Shown: piece by piece, positions 16,516 to 25,361 of the stretch
Layout: every line of letters starts with the position of its first letter
Position numbering within the stretch: position 1 is the first letter of the stretch
NCBI GenBank assembly: GCA_963973795.1
Contig: CAXBAF010000005.1
Coordinates: forward strand, 67,670-131,669
DNA length: 64,000 nucleotides
Source: UBA1926 sp002337215
GTDB lineage: Bacteria; Planctomycetota; Phycisphaerae; Phycisphaerales; UBA1924
Reading direction: 5' to 3'
Made by a program: the position numbers and the translations under genes
The notes under the pieces: model-generated
Databases searched by the model: none
Told to the model about the DNA's origin: nothing
Seen by the model: only the letters and a program-made list of their open reading frames with translations

Positions 16516-16538
16516 CCCTCTCCCCCCGGGGGAGAGGG
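16516..16538. repeat. Perfect C/G inverted repeat in the queC upstream region
   Basis: Arms CCCTCTCCCCC (16516-16526) and GGGGGAGAGGG (16528-16538) around one C, followed by CCGGGGTGAGGGG. This composition, a strict purine/pyrimidine split next to GGGTGAGGGG, resembles a widespread intergenic repeat type. It lies between the divergent queC and the thioredoxin-fold gene. Confidence 0.6.
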
Positions 16539-16612
16539 CCGGGGTGAGGGGCTGCCACTTCTTCTTCATCTCCGGGCCTCGATCGCACGACAGGATCGAA
16601 TATCGTTTCACC

Positions 16613-17935
16613 ATGATCAGCACCATTCGACTCATGCTCTCGCTCCTCGCAGTCGCCCTGTCGCCGGTGCTTCCTGGGGCGTGGGCGGAGCCAGATGGAG
16701 CGGATCCGGTCAATGACCGCCACTTCTTCTTCGACCTTGAGACACCGGGCGGACCGCTCCCCTTCGAAGTCGAAGGCCTTGTTGGCTGGCAGCAGTTCAC
16801 GGGATTCACGATCATCAACGGCGAAGAGGAAGTCTCGATCCGCCGTACGGAGCACACGGTCGAGAACCGTCGCTTCACGGTCGTATCCGAGCTCGGTGGA
16901 TTCGATTCGAAGTTCACACTGAAGGGTGTCATGTTCGAGCCCACCGAAACATGGTTCGGCGCGTGGTCCATCCGCCGCCGCTCGGGCATTACGCATGTCC
17001 CCTTCAAGGTCCACGAGCGAAACCACCGCTTCGAACTCCCCGACACCCCACCAACCATCACCTCAGGCCGATACCGCGTCACCTTCGCCTCCTCCCCCGA
17101 TGACCCCGCCGTCGGCCTCTTCACCATCAACGACGACGGCACCGCGACCGGAACCTTCCTCACCACCACCGGCGACTACCGCTACCTCGCGGGCAACGCC
17201 GCGGGGGACACCCTCAAACTCTCCACCTTCGACGGGGCCCACGCGTTCCTCTTCCACGCCGAGAAGCAAGCACACGGCTCGCTCACAGGCGACTTCTGGT
17301 CGGGCAACTGGTACCACGACACCTGGACGGCCGAGCCCGACCCCGACTTCCGCCTCCCAGACCCCTTCGCCCAAACCACGTACCGAGGCGACGCCGCTTC
17401 CCTCGAACGGCTCTCCTTCACCGACCTCGAAGGCATCCCGACCCCCGTCGGCGCCCTCGCCCCGCACGGCTCGCCCCGCATCGTCGAAGTCTTCGGCTCC
17501 TGGTGCCCCAACTGCCACGACGCCACCCGCTTGCTCAGCGAACTGCACGCGAATTACAAAGACCGGGGCCTCGTCGTGCTGGGACTCGCCTTCGAGCACA
17601 GCGAAGACGAAACCAAAGCAATCGAAGCCGTGCGCACATACAAGGACGACCTGCAGGTCGAATATCCGCTGCTCATCGCGGGCCTGAGCGACAAGAAGCG
17701 GGCGAGCGAGATGCTCCCCGTCCTAGACCGCGTGCGCTCGTTCCCGACCACCCTCTTCATCGACGCCGACGGCGATATCCGCGCCGTCCACTCGGGCTTT
17801 TCCGGCCCCGCGACCGGCGACGCCCACACCGAGCTCCGCGAACGGTTCACTGCCCACATCGAGGCGATGCTCGAAGAACGCGAATCGCAGGCGGCGAATC
17901 AGGCCGACATGCCGGCCGCGGTGCCCTCCGATTGA
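16613..17935 (+). CDS. Exported thioredoxin-fold (TlpA/ResA-like) protein with long N-terminal domain
   Basis: A 440-residue secreted protein. The signal peptide is residues 1-25 (LSLLAVALSPVLPGAWA). Residues 26-275 form a beta-rich domain as found before the redox domain in planctomycete TlpA-like proteins. The thioredoxin-fold domain covers about 276-425, with the active site WCPNC (Cys298, Cys301), FPTTLFIDADG carrying the cis-proline, and the TlpA-type insertion between. It is likely to reduce or isomerise disulfides outside the cytoplasm. The C-terminus is Ala/Gln-rich. The ATG at 16613 is chosen because it opens the signal peptide. The gene is 42 bases ahead of the nucleotidyltransferase gene. 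Confidence 0.82.
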   Translation: MISTIRLMLSLLAVALSPVLPGAWAEPDGADPVNDRHFFFDLETPGGPLPFEVEGLVGWQQFTGFTIINGEEEVSIRRTEHTVENRRFTVVSELGGFDSKFTLKGVMFEPTETWFGAWSIRRRSGITHVPFKVHERNHRFELPDTPPTITSGRYRVTFASSPDDPAVGLFTINDDGTATGTFLTTTGDYRYLAGNAAGDTLKLSTFDGAHAFLFHAEKQAHGSLTGDFWSGNWYHDTWTAEPDPDFRLPDPFAQTTYRGDAASLERLSFTDLEGIPTPVGALAPHGSPRIVEVFGSWCPNCHDATRLLSELHANYKDRGLVVLGLAFEHSEDETKAIEAVRTYKDDLQVEYPLLIAGLSDKKRASEMLPVLDRVRSFPTTLFIDADGDIRAVHSGFSGPATGDAHTELRERFTAHIEAMLEERESQAANQADMPAAVPSD

Positions 17936-17977
17936 TCATCGCCTGCGCATCGGTCGTCCGTTCGATACAGTCTCCGC

Positions 17978-19300
17978 GTGAGCGATTCAACGAGCATCCC
18001 GACCGACAACTCACCGCGCGACCGCGCGGTCGAGATCGTGCGCACACTCCGCGACGCGAAGAAGACCGCCTACCTCGCGGGCGGCTGCGTGCGCGACGAA
18101 TTGCTCGGGTTTGCCCCCACCGATTACGACGTCGCGACCGACGCGACGCCCGACGAGATCGCGCGGATCTTTCCGCGCACGAGCCTGGTTGGCGCCGCGT
18201 TCGGCGTCGTGCTCGTCCACCAGGGCAAGGGCAAGGCCGGCAAGGGGCTGACCACCGAGGTCGCGACCTTCCGCACCGACATCGGGTACGGCGACAAACG
18301 CCGGCCCGACCGCATCGAGTTCACCGACGCCGCCCACGACGCCCAGCGCCGCGACTTCACGATCAACGCGCTGTTTCTCGATCCGCTCGAGACCGGGTCG
18401 GACAGCGGCGAATCCGGGCACGGAAAGGTCATCGACTTTGTGGATGGCCGCAGGGACTTGGAAGCCCGGGTCGTGCGCGCGGTGGGGGATCCGAACCAGC
18501 GGCTCGACGAGGACCACCTGCGCGCGCTCCGGGCCGTCCGCTTCGCCTGCCGCCTCGGCTTCGAGCTTGACAACGCGACGGCCGACGCGATCCGGGCGCA
18601 CGCGAGCGAACTCACCGGCGTGAGCAACGAGCGCGTGGGCGAGGAGCTCCGCAAGATGCTCGCCCACCCGGCGCGGGCCCGGGCCGTGCGCATGATCGAC
18701 GACCTGGGTCTCGACAATCCCACGCTCGGCAAGGCGACGGTCGAGAACTCGGGCGGCGACCACGACCTGCTCGCCAGGCTCGAGGACGACGCGGGATTCC
18801 CGCTCGCCCTGTCGGCCCTCGCGCTCGAGCGGCACGGGCGCGACCCGTTGGGCGCGGCAGCCGCGGACGCGATCGTGCGCTGGCGGTCGGCCCTGTGTTT
18901 GAGCAACGATGAACGCGACGCCGCGGCGCGGATCCTCGAGACCCTGACCATCCTGCGAACGGCCTGGTTTGACGAGCCGGTCGCGAGGCAGAAGCGTGTC
19001 GCGACGGCGCGGTCGTTCCCGGATGCCCGCCGGCTGCTCGGGGCGGTCGATCTCGAACGGGCCGACCGGGTTGACGCCCGGCTCGGAGAACTCGAGCCGG
19101 TCGGCATGGGCCTCGCGCCCGCGCCGCTGCTGGACGGCGAATCCCTGATCCGCCTCGGGTTCCTGCCGGGTCCGCTGTTTGCTCGGGTCTTGGAAGGTGT
19201 CTATGACGGGCAATTGGACGGACGGGTGGCGGACTCCGCCCAGGCGGAACGCCTGGCGCGGGAACTCGCCCGTGAATATGGCGTCTCATCCAACGCTTAG
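17978..19300 (+). CDS. CCA-adding tRNA nucleotidyltransferase / poly(A) polymerase family protein
   Basis: A class II nucleotidyltransferase of 440 residues. The head domain shows LAGGCVRDELLG and the metal-binding TDYDVATDA; the neck shows RRDFTINALFLDP and the DxxxxRALRAVRFACRLGF block. The C-terminal half is alpha-helical and poorly conserved, with no clear HD phosphohydrolase motif. A tRNA in this window (61116-61200) does not encode its 3' CCA, so a CCA-adding activity is needed in this organism; whether this gene supplies it or is a poly(A) polymerase cannot be settled here. The start is GTG at 17978 with no strong ribosome site. Confidence 0.85.
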   Translation: MSDSTSIPTDNSPRDRAVEIVRTLRDAKKTAYLAGGCVRDELLGFAPTDYDVATDATPDEIARIFPRTSLVGAAFGVVLVHQGKGKAGKGLTTEVATFRTDIGYGDKRRPDRIEFTDAAHDAQRRDFTINALFLDPLETGSDSGESGHGKVIDFVDGRRDLEARVVRAVGDPNQRLDEDHLRALRAVRFACRLGFELDNATADAIRAHASELTGVSNERVGEELRKMLAHPARARAVRMIDDLGLDNPTLGKATVENSGGDHDLLARLEDDAGFPLALSALALERHGRDPLGAAAADAIVRWRSALCLSNDERDAAARILETLTILRTAWFDEPVARQKRVATARSFPDARRLLGAVDLERADRVDARLGELEPVGMGLAPAPLLDGESLIRLGFLPGPLFARVLEGVYDGQLDGRVADSAQAERLARELAREYGVSSNA

Positions 19301-19478
19301 ACTGTCCGTTCCGGCTCGCCGGGTGCTCGCGGGGTGGTGCCGGGGTGTCCGCCGAGCGGGGATCACCCTCTGGGCCGAGTCCGGCGGGCAACGCGCGATC
19401 GGGATGGGACGATCGGAGACGGGCAGCGACGACTGTCGACACTGACGACCGGGGACAACCGGCAACGCAGACTGGAGC

Positions 19479-20933
19479 ATGATCGTGATCAACACATTGA
19501 AGAACATCGCAGGGAGCCTGGCGCTGGGCGTTGCGGCGATCGCGCCGCTCGGTGTGACAACCGTTCTGGTGTCCGGTGGAATGGTCTCGGGCGTGTCGGC
19601 GGCGACCGTCGCCGAGACGTCGCTCGCGCTCGACCAACTGGTCCTGCGCAACGGCAAGATCATCGAGGGCCAGCTCATCCGTGAGACGGCGACCGAGGTC
19701 GAGTTCAACGTCATCGTCGCGGGCATCAGCGCCCCGGCGACGTTCAAGAAGTCGATGGTCATCGAGATCATCCGAGGCGATACCGACCCAGCCGATCTCA
19801 TCGACGACGAGACCGTTGAAGATGACAACCCGCTGCTGAACGGTGGCAACCGCGAGATCGAGGTTGATGCGCTCGCCGACATCGACGCGCCGAAGGTGTA
19901 CGTCATCAATCTCAAGGGCGTCTTCGGGCGGGCCATCAGCCCGACCCCGGTGCGTGAGGCCGTGCAGGCGGCCCGCAAGGAAGAGCCCGATTTCCTGATC
20001 GTCCACCTCGACAACACATGGACGTTCCGTGGTTCGGACGCGCCCGACGAGCTGCAGGGCAGCTTCGATCAGTTCACGATCGCCGACAAGATCGAGCCCA
20101 TCTTCACCAAGGAGATCGACCTCGAGTGGGACAAGAAGCCCCACGTCGTCTTCTGGGTCGGCAACGCGATGGGCGGCGCGGCGTTCCTGCCCTTCCTCGC
20201 CGACGAGGTCTTCTTCGAGCCCGACGGCCGCGTGGGCGGCATCGGCTCGCTCGAGCAGATGTTCGAGGGTGTGGGCGACGAGGTCGTCCGGCAGAAGCAG
20301 CGTTCCCTCCGCCTCGCGCGGGCCCAGGGCCTTGCGATCGCCAGCGGGTACGACTACCGCCTGATCAACGCGCTCGCCCAGCGGAGCTACGTGCTCAGCT
20401 TCGACCCCAACACGGGCGAGATGTTCGAGCGGATGCCCGAGCGCCCGGGTGAGCTGCTGCTCACCGACGACGGCGAGGACGACCGGATCGACACCATGGA
20501 CCAGCTCGTGCGCGGCACAGGCAACGACGTGCTGACCCTCAAAGCCGACAACGCGCTCAAGCTCGGGTTCTCCAGCGGCACCGCCGCGGATCTCGACGAG
20601 CTGCTCGAGCTGCTGGGGATCCTCCGCAACCATGAGCTGGTGGAGGGCCGGAGCGACCAGATCCTCGAGAGCTGGTCACGCAACGTGGAAACCGCTCTGC
20701 GGAGCATCCCGCGTCTCCGGCGGGAATTCGAGCAGGTCCAGGCCCGGGGGAACACCCTCCGCGACCAGCGCCGGGCGATCAGCCAGCGGATCTCGATCCT
20801 CGAAGAGATCCAGGGCGTTGCCCGCCGGTACGGCGAGTCGTTCGATCCCAACGCGAACGGGATGGGGTTCATCGCGAACATCGAGACCGAGATCGAGGAG
20901 CTCCGCATCCAATTGCTGCTGCTCCGAGACTGA
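19479..20933 (+). CDS. Exported ClpP/SppA-fold protein, presumed inactive member of a pair
   Basis: A 484-residue secreted protein. The signal peptide is in the first about 42 residues. A short beta module at about 52-100 (LRNGKIIEGQLIRET...) matches the one in the next gene. A ClpP/crotonase-fold domain follows (about 138-300; YVINLKGVFG, IVHLDN, PHVVFWVGNAMGG). Aligned on the W-x4-A-x motif with the protein at 21018, the position of its serine (Ser170) is Gly232 here, and the INSGGG loop reads LDNTWT. The enzyme is thus probably dead or non-peptidase. The C-terminal about 110 residues are a predicted coiled coil (RLRREFEQVQARGNTLRDQR...). It lies 84 bases before its paralogue with no terminator between them. 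Confidence 0.72.
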   Translation: MIVINTLKNIAGSLALGVAAIAPLGVTTVLVSGGMVSGVSAATVAETSLALDQLVLRNGKIIEGQLIRETATEVEFNVIVAGISAPATFKKSMVIEIIRGDTDPADLIDDETVEDDNPLLNGGNREIEVDALADIDAPKVYVINLKGVFGRAISPTPVREAVQAARKEEPDFLIVHLDNTWTFRGSDAPDELQGSFDQFTIADKIEPIFTKEIDLEWDKKPHVVFWVGNAMGGAAFLPFLADEVFFEPDGRVGGIGSLEQMFEGVGDEVVRQKQRSLRLARAQGLAIASGYDYRLINALAQRSYVLSFDPNTGEMFERMPERPGELLLTDDGEDDRIDTMDQLVRGTGNDVLTLKADNALKLGFSSGTAADLDELLELLGILRNHELVEGRSDQILESWSRNVETALRSIPRLRREFEQVQARGNTLRDQRRAISQRISILEEIQGVARRYGESFDPNANGMGFIANIETEIEELRIQLLLLRD

Positions 20934-21017
20934 GACAGACCGAACAAGAGAAGTGACTTCGGAATGTGACTGCACCGGCCGGGCTCAGACAGAGCCGCCG
21001 GATGAAAGGATCGAATC

Positions 21018-22265
21018 ATGCTGAGAACACTGATCGCGTGCCTGGCGATGATGCTGACCGTGATGGTCGCGTCCGCCCGCGACATCATCATCCTCAAGGA
21101 CGGCCGGCAGGTCGAGTGCGACATCGTCCGCGAGATCGACGGCAACCTCTGGGTGATCGTCTACACCGGTGACATCAAGCGGCAGGAGTTCTTCTCCGCG
21201 ACCGCGGTCAAAGAGGTCCGCCGCGACGCGGCCCCCGATGTCGCCGATGCGCCTCAGGGCGAGGACGACGACACGGCGATGGCGAGCGGTGCCCCCAAGG
21301 GCATGGTCATCACGATGGAGGGCATGGTGGGCGTCGAGATGGCGGCCCACAAGATCGAGGAACTGATCCCCACGATCGAGAAGGAGATCGGTGAGGGCGG
21401 CATCCTCGTACTCAAGATCAACTCGGGTGGCGGGTTCCTCGCCGAGATCCCGCTTCTCAGCGACGTCATCGAGTACAAGCTCAAGCCCAAGTTCGAGGTC
21501 GTGGGCTGGATCGAGTCGGCGATCTCCGCTGCCGCGATGACCGGCATCACGATGGAACGCCTCTACTTCATGCCGGAGGGCAACCTGGGCGCCGCCACGG
21601 GCTGGTCGGGCGCGCTGGTCGCGATGCGCGGCCGGGGCCTTGCCGAGGCGAACTACCTCATGGAGCAGATCAGCGCCCGCGGCAAGCGTGACTACAAGAT
21701 CATGTCCGCGATGCAGGGCAGCCCCGACGAGGAGCGCCCCCTGAGCTGCACCGTCGATCCCAGGACGGGCCGGGTGACGTGGTACACCTCCGAAGACGAC
21801 GGCGAGATGCTCATCAACCGAGGGAAAGACGTCCTGACGTTCAACTCCGTCGTCGCCGAGCAGGTCGGCTTCAGCGAGGGCATCGCCCGCGACGTCTTCG
21901 AGCTCGCCCGCGAGATGGGCTACGACGAGGTCGACTGGGTCGGCGAGTGGAAAGAGGGCATGGTCCATCCGATCTCGAAGGCCGAGCGCGAGAACCGTCG
22001 CTGGCGCGAGTTCATCGATCAGAACAACGCGGGGATGGGCGTCGCGTACCAGAAGTACGCGATGTACGCCGCCGCCGCCGAGGGGCAGCAGGGCGAGAAC
22101 CGCGGTCTGCTCGTGGGCAAGGCCCGGACGTTCCTGCGTCAGATGAAGCGCTACGCCGACGCGAGCCCCAAGCTCGCGACCGTCGCGATCGGCATCGGCT
22201 GGGATCAATGGGACGCCTGGTACGCCGGCCAGGAGGAATACCTCCGCGAGCTGATGAGGCCGTGA
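21018..22265 (+). CDS. Exported ClpP/SppA-fold serine peptidase-like protein, presumed active member of a pair
   Basis: A 415-residue secreted protein. The signal peptide is residues 1-20 (IACLAMMLTVMVASA). The N-terminal beta module (LKDGRQVECDIVRE, residues 26-39) matches the preceding gene. The ClpP-fold core spans about 97-290: GMVGVEMAAHKIEE, VLKINSGGGFLAEI (the loop that forms the oxyanion hole in ClpP/SppA/NfeD proteins) and WIESAISAAAMTGI with Ser170 at the nucleophile position. MPEGNLGAATG follows. No membrane anchor is seen after the signal, unlike NfeD. A role in processing exported or membrane proteins together with the upstream paralogue is an inference. Confidence 0.72.
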   Translation: MLRTLIACLAMMLTVMVASARDIIILKDGRQVECDIVREIDGNLWVIVYTGDIKRQEFFSATAVKEVRRDAAPDVADAPQGEDDDTAMASGAPKGMVITMEGMVGVEMAAHKIEELIPTIEKEIGEGGILVLKINSGGGFLAEIPLLSDVIEYKLKPKFEVVGWIESAISAAAMTGITMERLYFMPEGNLGAATGWSGALVAMRGRGLAEANYLMEQISARGKRDYKIMSAMQGSPDEERPLSCTVDPRTGRVTWYTSEDDGEMLINRGKDVLTFNSVVAEQVGFSEGIARDVFELAREMGYDEVDWVGEWKEGMVHPISKAERENRRWREFIDQNNAGMGVAYQKYAMYAAAAEGQQGENRGLLVGKARTFLRQMKRYADASPKLATVAIGIGWDQWDAWYAGQEEYLRELMRP

Positions 22266-22310
22266 TCGCCAGGCGGCGCAGCCGCCGATGAACACCGCTC
22301 TCTTTCAACG

Positions 22311-22346
22311 AAGCCCCGCCGGCTCGCTCGGCGGGGCTTTTCTTTC
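22311..22346 (+). terminator. Rho-independent terminator after the ClpP-fold pair
   Basis: 10-bp stem AAGCCCCGCC / GGCGGGGCTT (22311-22320 with 22330-22339), nine-base loop, then TTCTTT. It lies 45 bases after the stop of the second gene. Confidence 0.88.
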
Positions 22347-22466
22347 CATCGCACCCACACCCTGGCAAGTCCCGGCGCGCCACGAGGCTCCGCGGGGGCA
22401 ATGATGCACAAGAGCTGCCTCCGGACACGCCGGTGAGCGCCAGCCCCCCTCGCGACGGAGCGCCGC

Positions 22467-24260
22467 ATGACATCGACACCTTCCGAGACACGCGATCCGA
22501 AGACCACGCACACAGGCAGAACCTCACGCGGGTTCGTCCCCGCCGGCTTCGACCCGACCGATTGGTCCTCGATCAAGCCGCTCGCCGAGGCGCTGCAGGA
22601 GCGCGAACTGCCCGATGCGCCGGCGTTCGAGGGCTGGCTGCTGGACCGCTCGGAACTCGACGCGGCGTGCTCGGAGGGCGCCGCCCGGCTCTACATCAAC
22701 ATGACGTGCAACACCGCCGACGAGGACGCGTCGGGCGCGTACAGGCGGTACATCGAGGACGTCGCACCGGAGATGAAGCCCGTCGCGTTTGCGTTGGACC
22801 GCAAACAGGTCGAGGCGGCCGAACGGCTGGGGCTCGACACCGGCACCCACGCCGTCCTGCACCGCGACACGAAGGCGGATGTCGAGCTCTTCCGCCCCGA
22901 GAACGTCCCGCTCGAGACGAAGCTCGAGACGCTGAGTCAGGATCATCAGGCGATCATCGGGGCGATGTCCGTCGAGTTCGAGGGCGAGACGAAGACCATG
23001 CCGCAGATGGCGGTCTACGCCGAGTCGAGCGACCGCGAGCTCCGCGAGCGTGCATGGCGCGCGACCGCCGAGCGGCGCCTGCAGGACCGGGAGACCATCG
23101 ACGGGATCTTCGACGAGATGGTGGGCCTGCGTCACAAGGTCGCGACCAACGCCGGGTTCGATTCGTTCACCGGCTACATGTACGCCGCGAAGCACCGCTT
23201 CGATTACGGCCCCGAGACGTGCTACGCGTTCCATGACGGCGTGGAAAAAGAGATCATGCCGCTGTGCGCGCGGTTCGACGAGATCCGCAAAGAGAAGCTC
23301 GGCGTCGATGAACTGAAGCCGTGGGATCTCAGCGTCGATCCCGATAGCGATCACCCGCTCAAGCCCTTCGAGGGGGGCGTCGATCTGGTCCGCAAGACAC
23401 GGGCCGCCTTCGAGGGGCTCGACCCCGAACTCGCCCGGATGTTCGAAACGCTGGGCGACGGCGCGAACACCAGCGGCGTCGCGACCGGCGAGTTTCTCGA
23501 CCTCGACAGCCGGCGTGGCAAGGCCGCGGGGGGTTACCAGTACATGCTCGAGCAGACCGGCAAGCCGTTCATTTTCATGAACGCCGCCGGGGTGCACCGC
23601 GATGTCGAGACGATGATCCACGAAGCGGGCCACGCGTTCCACTCGATGCTCGCCGGGCACCTGCCGCTCGTGGCCGACCGGAGCGCCCCGCTCGAGTTCG
23701 CGGAGGTCGCGAGCATGAGCATGGAACTGCTCACGCTCCCGCACCTCGACGCGTTCTATCCCGACGACGCCGATCGTGCGCGAGCGAAGCGCGTCCAGCT
23801 CGCCGACCACGGGATGAAGCTCCTCCCCTGGATCGCGATCATCGACGCGTTCCAGCATTGGATCTATGACAACCCGACCCACACCGCCGATCAGCGGACC
23901 GAGCACTGGCGTTCGCTCATCGAGCGGTTCGGCCTCCGCGGCTCAGCGGTCGCGTGGGACGAGTCCACCGCCGAGACCCGCGACACCATCTGGCACGCCC
24001 AGCCGCACCCGTTCGCGGTCCCGTTCTACTACATCGAGTACGGCATCGCCCAGCTCGGTGCATACCAGCTCTGGATCCGCTCGCTCGACGAGGGCGCGGA
24101 CGTCGCGCTCGACGCGTACAAGCGTGCGATGGCGCTGGGCGGGTCGCGCCCGCTCCCCGAGTTGTTCGCCGCCGCGGGGTTGGAGTTCGATTTCGGCGCG
24201 GGCACCCTCGCGAAGATCCGCGACCGCGTCGAGGCCGAGCTCGATCGCCTTGAGTCCTGA
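22467..24260 (+). CDS. M3-family oligoendopeptidase
   Basis: A zinc oligopeptidase of the M3/PepF type (597 residues, normal length). The catalytic HEAGH is at residues 385-389, followed by the downstream glutamate in EFAEVASMSMELL. FIFMNAAGVHRDVETMIHEAG and the C-terminal YIEYGIAQLGAYQLW are family hallmarks. No signal peptide: the N-terminus is Thr/Ser-rich and hydrophilic, so it should act in the cytoplasm on peptides such as those released by proteases. GGAG lies 8 bases before the ATG. It follows the terminator of the ClpP-fold pair, so it is a separate unit. Confidence 0.92.
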   Translation: MTSTPSETRDPKTTHTGRTSRGFVPAGFDPTDWSSIKPLAEALQERELPDAPAFEGWLLDRSELDAACSEGAARLYINMTCNTADEDASGAYRRYIEDVAPEMKPVAFALDRKQVEAAERLGLDTGTHAVLHRDTKADVELFRPENVPLETKLETLSQDHQAIIGAMSVEFEGETKTMPQMAVYAESSDRELRERAWRATAERRLQDRETIDGIFDEMVGLRHKVATNAGFDSFTGYMYAAKHRFDYGPETCYAFHDGVEKEIMPLCARFDEIRKEKLGVDELKPWDLSVDPDSDHPLKPFEGGVDLVRKTRAAFEGLDPELARMFETLGDGANTSGVATGEFLDLDSRRGKAAGGYQYMLEQTGKPFIFMNAAGVHRDVETMIHEAGHAFHSMLAGHLPLVADRSAPLEFAEVASMSMELLTLPHLDAFYPDDADRARAKRVQLADHGMKLLPWIAIIDAFQHWIYDNPTHTADQRTEHWRSLIERFGLRGSAVAWDESTAETRDTIWHAQPHPFAVPFYYIEYGIAQLGAYQLWIRSLDEGADVALDAYKRAMALGGSRPLPELFAAAGLEFDFGAGTLAKIRDRVEAELDRLES

Positions 24261-24569
24261 CGCGAGGTCTCCGCCGGGCTCGACCGCTTCGGCGATGCAC
24301 GCATCAGCGGCCAAGCATTCACAGTGAAGCTCCCTATCTTCACATCGGTGCACAGATAGGTGCACGCGGGTATTCTGCACGCGTCCGAGCCATATCCGAA
24401 GATATTCCTGTTTCGTCCGAGTCTTGGGCCGTAACCGTTTGCCCGATGGAGACCCGGGCTTACACTCCGGTCTCTTCATCCGCCGCGGCGCGGACGAGCA
24501 GACGGGACGTTCAGGTCCTGTCCACCGCACTGTGACCTCCGTGCCGACCTGCTTTGACGCGTCGCCGGG
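24261..24569. other. Intergenic region with no gene
   Basis: 309 bases. I see no gene and no RNA fold I can name. A weak promoter candidate for the next gene is TTGCCC at 24440-24445 with TACACT at 24462-24467 (16-base spacer), about 100 bases before its ATG. A short GAGACC/GGTCTC pair lies at about 24450-24475. Confidence 0.4.
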
Positions 24570-25337
24570 ATGAGAATCCACGTGAACCATCTCGCTCGAT
24601 ACCCGGCGTTGTCTGTCTACCTGCGGTATGGAAATCGTGTCGGGCTATTCGTCGCCCTGCTGGTGGGGGCAATCGGCAGCGTCGCAACCGCCGCACCGCT
24701 CACCATCATGTTCTACGCCGATCGGGATGTCGCCGGAATCGGTGAGAAGGTCCACTGGACCATCTGGGCCGAACTCCCCGAGGACGCACCCCCAAACTCT
24801 GAGATCCTGGGGTTCACGGGCGATTTTCGCCCCCGGAACCTCTTCTCGGGTGTCGCGGCACGTCCGACGGCGCTCGCCTTCGCCGAACGCACACAACCCG
24901 TTATCGAGGGCGCTGCGCTCAGCGGCGTGGAGATCGCCCGGACCCACAGCGCGTCGTCCTTGCCCAGGCAGATCCCGCTCTACACATTCGTGACGGAGAT
25001 GTCGAGCGCGCAGCGCCCGCTCTGGTACGACCTCGACGCGACGGTCCTTGTCTCCAGCCCGCAGGGTGTGCTCTTCTATCAGCGCGACGACGGCCAATCC
25101 ACGCTCGGGGAGCCGATCCGTGTCTACTCCGACACCGTGAACATGCGCGGGTGCGGCCAGGCCGACATCGCCGAGCCATTCGGCGATCTCAACACCGCCG
25201 ACATCGAACGCTTCGTCGAGTTCTTCCACGCGGGTGCGCCGATCGCCGACATCGTCTCGCCGTTCGGCGTTGTCGATTTCGGGGACCTCTCGCGGTTCAT
25301 GCAGCTCTACTCGGTCGGCTGCTACCAGTCGCGCTGA
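24570..25337 (+). CDS. Exported protein with a diverged GC-type dockerin-like tail
   Basis: A 255-residue protein. The signal or anchor helix is residues 24-41 (VGLFVALLVGAIGSVATA-AP) behind an unusually long basic lead. The middle domain (APLTIMFYADRDVAGIGEKV...) is beta-rich and resembles cohesin-like or PEP-type exported planctomycete proteins with the pattern V-x-W-T-I-W. The tail runs from CGQADIAEPFGDLNTADIERF to the end with two dockerin-like repeats and closes VGCYQSR. Function unknown. Convergent with the next gene, 24 bases apart. Confidence 0.75.
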   Translation: MRIHVNHLARYPALSVYLRYGNRVGLFVALLVGAIGSVATAAPLTIMFYADRDVAGIGEKVHWTIWAELPEDAPPNSEILGFTGDFRPRNLFSGVAARPTALAFAERTQPVIEGAALSGVEIARTHSASSLPRQIPLYTFVTEMSSAQRPLWYDLDATVLVSSPQGVLFYQRDDGQSTLGEPIRVYSDTVNMRGCGQADIAEPFGDLNTADIERFVEFFHAGAPIADIVSPFGVVDFGDLSRFMQLYSVGCYQSR

Positions 25338-25361
25338 TCCCCCAGCCCCGAACCGCGCCGA

